Shown here: positions 55,450 through 64,000 of the stretch, one piece after another | Layout of the letters: each line of letters begins with the position of its first letter | Numbering within the stretch: position 1 is the stretch's first letter | Assembly: GCF_004115265.2 (NCBI RefSeq) | Contig: NW_022680354.1 | Coordinates: forward strand, 1,116,001 to 1,180,000 | Length of the DNA: 64,000 nt | Source of the DNA: Rhinolophus ferrumequinum | Taxonomy: Eukaryota; Chordata; Mammalia; Chiroptera; Rhinolophidae | Direction of reading: 5' to 3' | Translations under genes and position numbers: made by a program | The notes under the pieces: model-generated | The model's input: only the letters and a program-made list of their open reading frames with translations | Told to the model about the DNA's origin: nothing | Databases searched by the model: none

Positions 55450-56785
55450 ATTCTCTACAGTTGTTTTTGACCGTGTTGTGTGCTCTCCCATATTACTGCA
55501 GTGAGCCATGCCACCACGTGAAGTGGGGCCAATTCTAAGTTCTATGTTATGGGTGAGGAAGTAGAGCCGCAAAGACATTAGGTGATTTGCTGACCTTCAG
55601 AGGATCCTCCCAGCCCAGGGTCCAACCAGAGTTTTGACCGTGATGCTCGGCTGATTCCCAATTGGCAACAGCTTCACTCTGTGTTCGTAAGACGTCCACG
55701 TCTCTGGAAGCCCACCAGGGCTATTCATTTTCATGACGTTTCAGGTAATTTGACTTGTATATCTTCCTGCTTTAATTTTACCAGGGTTACCTTTCCAACT
55801 GGACCACCAGCCCACATATTACCCCATCTCCGCGTCATGCAGGTTCACTTGCTTCTTTGTTTTCTGAGCAGGTGCATTTGGAGGGTCCTCCAAGCATCAG
55901 GAATTGTAGAAATGTCCCAGCTGGCACCGCCACAGTGACACCTATGAATGAAGATTTGCCAGCCATATGCCCATTATAAATAATTTCTGGGAAGTGCAAA
56001 AGGTTGAAATACAGCCATGAGTTCCAGGCGAGAGCTGGCTGGAGACCATGCGCCATCTCTAAAAATGCCAAAGCAGACAATGGTACGCCGACTAGCTGGT
56101 AACTCACCCAGACCTTTAGGGATGGAAGTTACATAAATGCAGGAGAGAAATGGATTAAATCTCTTTCTCTCAGCACATTGAAAACTTTGACAGACCTTAA
56201 AAGCTACTCCTTAATTACAAATTTCAATTTATGCCAAAACATTCTACATGGTAGATATTCTAGCTCAAGAGTTAGCAGAAACATTAATAATCACAGTTTC
56301 CTTTTAAACATAGGAGATCAAAGTTAAAACAAATTTTAAATTCTTCTATTTCTCAGCATACTGATTAAGTTCCCTTTCTTCTAAAATATTGAAGTGTCCT
56401 TTATTTCCTTTCTTTTAAAGTTATAATATTTGAGCTTCTCTCTTAGGGATATTGTTTTATTAAATCTTATTATCCCCAGAAACTCTATTTTCAATCACCA
56501 CTACTATTTTTTCAATACTCTTCCTATCTAGGAAACTTCTGTCTTCAATTTATATGGTATATATTTTATTTACACACCTGCTCCTAAATTTAAATGAAGA
56601 TGGAATCATTGCTTTACAACCTACACACAAATTGAATTCTATCAATTTTTCCTTTCCAGTTTTTCTCTTATGCCTGAAAATTACCAGAAGGAAGACTCTG
56701 ACTTAGACTTCCCTGTTACTTGCTATGAAGTTAGCCAGCTGTGAAGTCTGAAGGGACAGGGCAGTCCCCACAAGACCGCCCCTCT
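55450..56785. other. Non-coding DNA, AT-rich in its second half
   Basis: Nothing recognised. Confidence 0.35.
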
Positions 56786-56789
56786 CGGC

Positions 56790-57300
56790 TACCAGCTGTA
56801 AGTTTGAGGGTCCCCACGACCACCCTGAGTCTAGAAGGACTCCCAGAGCTCACAGACATTGCTATATTCATTGTCATGGTTTATTACAGAGAAAGGACAC
56901 AGACGAGAGTCCACTGAGAGAGCAGCGCCATGGGACAGAGTCCTGGAGAGCAGTCAGTGTGGAGCATCTGTGTCCTTTCCCCGCAGTGCTGACAGTGCTA
57001 CTCTCCCAGTATTGATGTGTGACACGTTCAGAGTGTCGCCAGGGGAGACCCCTGAGACTCGGTGTCCAGAGTCTTTATTGGGGTTCACGTGTAAGTATGG
57101 CTGACAGCACGCACGGCCAGCCTCTGCCTCAGCCCCTGTGGAGGTCCAGCTGATACTGTGTCACCGCAAGTTCCTGCCCATGTCACACTATTAATGGCTA
57201 GTCCAAGGCCCCTGGCAAACACAGACGCCCCTACCAGGCGTGACATCCCCAGGGCTTCGAGGTGACTTCCTAGCTGCTGAGGGCAAAGGGCAGACCTCTT
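56790..57300 (-). mobile_element. Old LTR-like relic, family not named
   Basis: The + strand text 'GTCATGGTTTATTACAGAGA' with 'AAAGGACACAGACGAGAGTCC', 'GGACAGAGTCCTGGAGAGCA' and 'GTGTCCAGAGTCTTTATTGGGG' resembles inverted solitary LTRs that contain an internal 'TTTATTACAG' polyadenylation region. It is broken and no internal viral part was seen. The ends are approximate. Confidence 0.4.
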
Positions 57301-57304
57301 TGGG

Positions 57305-59560
57305 GGCAAAGTTAAATTCTTTACTACACACTTATTTACTCAAAACATTTTAGAATTCAGTCTTATTCATGTTCTGAGAATATGAATACTTTCAATTCTT
57401 ATAAAACTTCCAAACTTTTAAGAGACATATTCCAATGGGGAAGATCCATGAGTAAGCCAATTTGTAAAGAATATCATGACAAAATGAGGTAAAAGGTTTA
57501 ACCAAAGTGGGGGTGGGTAGGAGTGGGGACAGGGCAAGAGCAGGAAAATGACAGGAGCACCAGGGTGAGGGGTGAGGCCCGGGCAGGGACGGTGCTGCTG
57601 TGTGCACAGTTGGGAAACGTCTGCAGCACATTGGGAGGGCCACTGACTTTCCTCACTCTTAGTGACTTTCTTGTAGACGCTCAAAAATTCCTTACATTTC
57701 ATTTTCTCTTCCTGTTCCCATATCCAAGCAGCTGCCAATCCCGGGACCACTGTTTTACCTCCCACTAAGGAACGGCTAGGTCACCTCGCCTGGTACCACT
57801 CACCTCTGGCCCGGGGAGTGAGGGTGGGGCAAACCTTGGGAGAAAGGAGCTGTGGCCACTTCCAGCAATAGTGGAATCGCTTCAGAAAAAGAAACTGTAC
57901 AGTGTCAGGGATCAGAAGTCACAAGGATGTGACAGAGTCCTGCGGTGCTCCTGAGTGCTTGCTGGAGTGTGTGCTTTGCGAGAAAATAATTTCAGCAGCC
58001 TCCGAATAGTCCTACAGTGTGCATATCATCAGAGGACTGGCTAGTGATGTGACCAGTGTTTCAGGCACAGGAAATCACTTCGAAAATAATTTACTGTTAC
58101 AGAAAAAGATTTAATGCCACAAAAGTAAAATCTCAATATACATTGAATAATTGTAGTCACACTCCAACCCTGGATCAAAACATGAAGTGTGCAAACGTAC
58201 CTCCTAGTAAAAAAGCTTTTGTTGTTTTTGTCACTTTTTATGTTTAATACAGGTTAAAATTAAACATCAAGTTTCAGACTCAAAATGGTGGAAAACCCCT
58301 GAATAGATCTTCCAAAGTGAACACACAAGAGGAAGATGTACACAGAAGTAAAAGTGATAGCACCTTATCAGCAAGTAGGGCCAGGATTTTAATGGTGATC
58401 TTTCAGTTTCACTGTTACTGGAGACACTGCTGTAACATATCAGCAATGGTATTCCTTGTAGTTTTGTGTGAAACTGGTCATTTTAAATCATGTCACCTCA
58501 GGGATCCCACACCACACTTGACGAAACAGTGAGAACCACCCATCTTTGACCCAGAACACGCACAGTAGGAGCAGATAGGTTTCTGAAGGCCAAAAAGAGC
58601 CACAGGAGAGAAACAAGGCAAGCCCGGGGATGGACAGGCCACCTCCGTGAGTGGGCACATGGTCTCCTGGCCCCAGGTCCTGGCCAGAAGGCCGGCCTTT
58701 CCAGAAGTGGGCTGGGCTAATCTTGGCCATATGAGTGGTGGCCGGAGCAGTGCCGAAGAGAGGTTGTGAGGAGCCCAGGGACCCTCCAGGGCAGCAGGGG
58801 GGGGGGACATCCTCAACACAGGCAGCAGTGGGGCAGGAGTGACAGAGAGCCTCTCCTCATCAGGAAACTTGCTCCCTTTAAAGGACACCAGCCAGGCCAC
58901 AAAGGGACCCAGGTCCCTCATGGAAAGGCCCCTGCCAGTACCTGCCAGCTACCCACTTGGGGCCTCACGACTGGGCCACGTCCTGACTGGAGGCAGAGAA
59001 AACCCTCTGGGCAGGGAAAAGCAACGTCTAGAATGTTCCGTGAAGTTTCAGTAGGTGCAGTTTGATTTTAGAGATGCCCGTTGATGCCCTTTGGTGGGGG
59101 TTTGAGGGGGTGGTCAGAGGGCAGTCGGTGACTTACAATGAAACAGCTTCATAAATGCTCCTTCAAGGAAAAAAGTATTGTCTTTTATTAAAAGAACAAA
59201 AACAAACAAAAAAAAACAAACCCGTATTAAACAGTGCTGAGAAGATCCCACTTGTTCCATTTTTGGACTTTTTGAGGCTCTTTCAGACATAAATGCTTAT
59301 GAAAGCATTTACCACCATTTCACTGTGCAGGATCAGAACTGTTTGGTTTAAAATGGTACAATGGAAAACCAAACATACAGCCAAGGAGAGAACGCGGTGT
59401 GGAACCACCAGGCACCCAGTCCCCAGCCCTGCCCAGGCGCACTGGGGGCCAACTTGGTCTCCAGAACTAACATTTGAAGCTTTTGTCTCTTCCCTAGAGG
59501 TAACATTCGCACCTTAGATTCAAGGACTGCAAAAGGGCATGTGGTGCAGGAGACTTCCGT
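57305..59560. other. Non-coding DNA
   Basis: A G8-9 run occurs near 58799. Open frames up to 142 codons on the - strand (58493-58921) overlap frames on the other strand and lack domains. Confidence 0.35.
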
Positions 59561-59589
59561 CCTGTTTGCTTCTGTTTAGCACGGGTTAG

Positions 59590-60130
59590 GGGCGTTTACC
59601 AGCGCGCCCCACTATTTGGAACTGACGACGCGCGCGTGCTTTGCCATCAGGCTTGGATGACCACGACTGTGACCACGGCTGCCACCCAAGTACAATCCTG
59701 AGTCCATGCTGCGGCGTGGGTGTGGCCTCATTCATGTTCGGCCTAGGGAGATAAATGAGGTGTTTACCTCTAAGTCAGCTTTGTAACCTTTTCACCGCAA
59801 GTCCCCAGAGCGACAGCCCGAGGTCGTGTGAGCGCATCCTGAAGCCCGCCTGCCCTAGCTCCGCCAGGCCGCCCGTGTCCGCGCTGCCCCGCAGGAGCCA
59901 TCCCGCGGGCGGGCTCCCTCGGCCTCCTCCGCGGAGCTCTGCTCCCTTCCCCTGGCAAAGCATCACCGCGGGCTCAGGCTGCCCGCCACCGAATCAGACA
60001 CACTTGAGGGTACCCCAGGGCTCCGCCCTGCGCAGGGCGCCTGCAGGCCTGGTGGCGGGGGAGGGGCAGAGCTGCCGTGGCGTCCAGAACGGCTGCAGGA
60101 GGCTTACCAGGCCTCCCCTGCACGTCCACC
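59590..60130. promoter_or_regulatory. CpG-rich patch, possible small CpG island
   Basis: CpG density is high at 59600-59650 (including ACGACGCGCGCGTG) and at 59795-60080, with GC content clearly above the flanks. A 164-codon open frame (59755-60249, +) runs through it without any known domain and is not called as a gene. At 60126-60137 the sequence CCACCAGGGGGC matches the first 12 positions of the CTCF consensus, but the next base departs from it. It may mark a promoter or boundary downstream of GPR31. Confidence 0.4.
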
Positions 60131-60249
60131 AGGGGGCCTGTTGGTGGCAGGGCTATAGGACAGACAGCGCGACTATCAAACACCACGGTCCAGAGCAAGG
60201 GGCACATGGCCGCTCCTGGCTGACAAAGGCCAGTCCAAGGAGAACGTGA

Positions 60250-61790
60250 GCTTGGAAATGTGGGACTATAGCGAGGGCCGGTTAGCAGACATCTGGGGAG
60301 CTGCACCAGCAGACCCTGGCCGCAGCACAGCTGGCCCAGGAGTCCCGGGTCACTTGCACTGTGCGGGATGCATGTGTGTGCACACTGCCTAAATCTCTGA
60401 TTATTACACACACAGGCGTTTCGATGAGAAATGATGGCTAACGTTTAACCTTGAACACCTCATCTCTTATCACAAAAATCACAGGGACGACTTAGGTGGC
60501 ATCGTGTGAAATGACGAGATTCTGAAGCAATTCCTCCTGTTTAAACTTGAGTATCTTATATTCTCCTCTAGAACATCTCTTCTAGCAAGTAGTTTGCTTT
60601 GACATCAAAATGCAGTTTATATTTCTTCAAGAATAAGTACTAAGAGAATAAATTTTCGCTATATATCGTGCATAGAGAACTTGATATTAAACCCATTCTT
60701 TTTGGTGAGTTGGGAGGGGAGAGTTTTCCATGTCCAGTTCCCTATGTGGGTGGGTATATTCCACCGACTGTGAGCGTACTATATTCACATAACATATTAG
60801 GAAATAGTTAATTATAATTTAATCTTAGGTAATCATAAAGCTTGGTAGTGTATTGGGGAGTGTGCCCAGGGTGTGTGCCCCTTTAGGACAGGGAGTCAGT
60901 TTAGAATCAACCCACTGGTTCTTGGCTTCCTCACATAGGGTGGGAGGGGCCATGAGCAGCTTTGGGGGGGACATGGCCGAGAGGGACAGGATCCTGGCCC
61001 AAGTGATTGCTATGGACTAGTGAGGTGACAAAATCTGGTTGGGGTGGCTGAGACAAGGGGTCTTCTAGACTGAGGGGTTTGAGAATTTGGGGCCACCTAT
61101 CATTTATTTATTATTTTAGAGAAATGACAAAGAAGTGCCTTTTTAGGGTTATAAGAATGACAAACTCAAACCAACTTCCATCTGAAACTTTAGTAAAACC
61201 CAGCTAAAGAACGATTGAAGTATTCGGTTATTCATTAATTTTTGCTGTTGGAAGATTTGATTATCTTCCTTCATGAAACAAAGGCTTTAAACCAGCTTAT
61301 GTTTCTATCACTGTAGTTAAATTATTCATTCTTACATTTATATATAGTTTGAAGTTTATGATAAGGGCATTTCTGTTTATACATAGGAGATGTTGTGTTA
61401 TAATTTGAGTTGTGTCATAAGTGCCCCTCTCGCCCACGTTCTCCACATGTGAAAGTCCTCCATCTCCTGAGTCAGCCTGACTCCGCCTTTTGATAAAGAG
61501 CCTGCTTCCTTAAGGTTGCAAGGATGGACACAGTAGATATATCTCCACTGTATAAACAGAGATCGTATCAATAGAAAGAAGAAAACCACATCCCTTCCTT
61601 AATAAAAGGGATAAAATTAAATGCATCCTATTGCATTCTTTTGTATTATAACTATTTAATGTATTTTACATTAACTTTTTATTGAACATCATTTTAAACT
61701 CATAGATTCAGTCTCAGGCTTCTTTGGTCTGTGTCTACTTGCGTTTCTGGGCTGTCAGCTGTTTTAGTGCCCGTCTTGGGTATACAAGGC
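60250..61790. other. Non-coding DNA, AT-rich
   Basis: Nothing recognised. Confidence 0.35.
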
Positions 61791-61792
61791 AA

Positions 61793-61840
61793 AAACCAAC
61801 CAACCAACCAACCAACCAACCAACCAACCAACCAACCAAA
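61793..61840. repeat. (CCAA)n microsatellite
   Basis: About twelve tandem tetranucleotides ending in AAATGA, the same unit and strand as the array at 42839. Confidence 0.95.
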
Positions 61841-61844
61841 TGAC

Positions 61845-62875
61845 CAACCCCAGGGAGCTCACCACCCCACCTTTCTTGGGGTCCGTAGCTAGGCTGTCTC
61901 CTTTCCACCTTTCAGTGACTTCTTATGTTTGTTTTATTCATACTGCCCAAGGTTTTCGGTTGTACTTAGTGGAGGAATAGCGAAATGCATGATAATTCCA
62001 TCTTCCCGGAAGCGAACTCCAAGGATTTTTAAATAACTACCATGTAGCCATCTCCTTAATATGTCTCTTGATGTTGTATGTGTCTGTTCTACCTCAGCAA
62101 GACTGTGTCTATGGTTTTTCCTCCTTAAGCACCTGTGTATCCGGATGCAAATTTTATGCACATAGGTTTCCTGCTGCGTTTGAAATTCTTACATTAACTC
62201 GATACCATTTCGATTTTGTTAGGTCACATTTTACCATAGAGATATACTGCCTAGAATTTGCATGTTTTTCCTGACAGATGGCCCAAAACTTCAAGTGCTC
62301 GCATAATACCATCTTTCCTTAATTACACAGGCTTTGCTCATCTCTGTAAGATTCACCTGTACATCTGGGGAGTGATTGGCACCTGGCTCATGATAAATGA
62401 GGATTTAAAACCACGGAGGGAGAGCGAGAATTATGCTCAGGTTTTGAGTGATGGCAGTTGCCTGACTTGGTCTCATTAGAATGCCCGAACATTTGTGGGA
62501 AAGGCCCCACGTATTTGCCGGACACTATACAGTGAGAGCCTGAGCAACATAGGAGAGCAGATCCACCTTGATGTGCTTCTGTGCTTACTTGACCCCTTTA
62601 AATGTTTCCTGGAACAAGGTGGGGAGCAAATAAATGTCTACACGCAGGAAAACAGGCAGGGAACAAAAGATGCACGACAGGCCTCACGTGTAAACTCGCT
62701 AGGATTGTTTCCCCCTCTTTTTTTTCTGAACCACCCAGGTCAAGTAAAAGCATTTCATTAGTCATGTCACAAGGCCCTCCATGTGCACCCAACCACAGTG
62801 GGTAATTATTGTCCTGACATCGACAGCACTATGCATCGTTATTCACAATAGTGTTAGTCTTGCTGTTTTATTTTT
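61845..62875. other. Non-coding DNA
   Basis: Nothing recognised. Confidence 0.35.
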
Positions 62876-62879
62876 GCTT

Positions 62880-63200
62880 TAACTTTTTTTACTGTGATAG
62901 AATAAGCGTAATATAAAATGGACCACTAGTGACATTTAGCACATTCACAGTGCTGTGCAGCCATCTAGTTGTAGAACACTTTCATCACGCCAAGGAAACC
63001 CTGTCCCCATTGGCAGTCATTTCCCCGCCCCCCCCGTCCCCCCCCCCCACTACCAGTGCCCAGCCCCTGGAAATCATCAAATGTGCTTTCTGTGCTGATG
63101 GACTTGCCGACTCTGGACAGCTCGTCTCAATGGATTGCCACAGCACGGGCCTTTGGTGTCCGGCTTTCTTCACTTAGCGTCATGTTTTCAAATAAACACG
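62880..63200 (-). repeat. L1M (L1ME-like) fragment, antisense
   Basis: 'CTGTGATAGAATAAGCGTAA', 'CACAGTGCTGTGCAGCCATC', 'GAACACTTTCATCACGCCAA', 'CAGCCCCTGG' and 'CGGCTTTCTTCACTTAGCGT' give the inverted L1M tail, with a C-rich run near 63028-63049 inside it. Confidence 0.7.
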
Positions 63201-63204
63201 GGGG

Positions 63205-64000
63205 CTTTTACAGCTTAGGACCCTTCTAATGCTCTGAGAGCTGGCAGGAAGGAAACATACCTGAGCCTGGGACGCTCTGCCATCGCCCGCCGGGACAGCG
63301 ACCTGACAGTGACAAGATGAAGACGAGGGGGCATTTTTCCAATGTGGCTGCTCCCAGAGGGAAGCTCCTTTCACAATGTTTAATTGAAGGCCTAGGATCT
63401 GCAGGTAATACTCATTGGGTACTTTGTGGGGGAGGTTGTCAATACTTCACCTCACTCTAGATGACGGATCAAATTAAAAAAAAAGTGTTGAACAAAAAAC
63501 CAGACAATTAAAACCCAAAAACTTAGCTCCTGATCTTTTTTTGTACTGTTCTCACCCAAGAGTCCTGAATGTTACAATAACCCTGTTTTCATGTTTAAAT
63601 CAGTGCACAGCATACTGGTAATAAGGCATCTTCAAGCAGGACGAGGGGCCATGTGACATGTCCTCCTCCCCCGAGGGATCTGAGCAAACCAGCCCGTGGT
63701 GTAACTGAATCAGCACCGAATGTCTTCCACTTTCCAGCTGTTATAAACATATTTATGCACACCCACACCTGCAGCCCCAGCAACCTGATTAGGGGGACGC
63801 ACTCACATGGCAGGGCTGGGCTCCCCCTGGCCGAGGAGTCCCAGGCTGGCAGAAAACCAGGTCACCTCTGCGTTTTCTTTTCCGCTACTTGCAAATGTTG
63901 CTTATTCATTCATTTCTGGAGCTCTTGGATTATTCTCTTGACATTTAATCCATTCCTAGATGCCCCAAAAGTAGCTTCATTGAAAGGAAAAATGAGAAAG
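63205..64000. other. Non-coding DNA
   Basis: Nothing recognised up to the end of the window. Confidence 0.35.

Noticed and set aside
59755-60249. A 164-codon open frame in the CpG-rich patch
   Set aside because: GC-rich DNA yields long accidental frames. The peptide is Pro/Ser/Arg-rich without a domain, and frames on the opposite strand are open as well.

Overview
This is a stretch of mammalian nuclear DNA with two intact protein-coding genes, both class A G-protein-coupled receptors. CCR6, the CCL20 receptor, lies on the + strand; its main coding exon ends at 42498. GPR31, a 12-HETE receptor, is a single-exon gene on the - strand at 53377-54327. Their order and tail-to-tail orientation match the human 6q27 block CEP43 - CCR6 - GPR31. 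The window therefore starts upstream of, or inside the 5' non-coding introns of, CCR6 and runs past GPR31. I found no exon of CEP43, TTLL2, TCP10 or UNC93A.

The repeats point to a bat, most likely of the horseshoe or roundleaf (yinpterochiropteran) kind. The evidence is a tRNA-derived VES-type SINE at 1763-1990 and three short Tc1/mariner-like inverted-repeat elements with TA target sites (10180, 13557, 32511). L1 fragments of laurasiatherian type support this. The order is a firm inference; the family is only likely.

Layout. 0.5-2.3 kb: HAL1/L1-type LINE holding the SINE. 2.3-9.1 kb: mixed old repeats (MER5-like, MIR, L2, MaLR LTRs, L3/CR1). 9.7-14 kb: L1 of L1MA type, interrupted by one small DNA transposon and ending its ORF2 against a second. 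14-41 kb: mostly unique, non-coding DNA with scattered MIR, L2 and L1 pieces, two minisatellites (23-bp unit at 23.4 kb, 22-bp unit at 28.8 kb), a palindromic element at 32.5 kb and a CA-rich tract at 33.5 kb. This part probably includes the 5' introns and promoter of CCR6, but I cannot place those exons. 41.2-44.2 kb: CCR6. 44.2-53.4 kb: the interval between the genes, with an old LTR, a CpG-dense patch carrying a full-length match to the CTCF consensus, an L1 3' end, and MIR/L2. 53.4-54.3 kb: GPR31. 54.3-64 kb: non-coding, with MIR, an LTR-like relic, a CpG-rich patch near 59.9 kb and an L1 relic.

The most useful observation concerns the start of CCR6. The main coding exon has lost the methionine codon that human CCR6 carries at its sixth codon, so translation must begin in another exon. 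A 99-nt putative intron (41287-41385) with good splice sites joins an upstream ATG in frame and gives a 374-residue receptor, the human length. No prokaryote-like system, CRISPR array or obviously new gene family was found.
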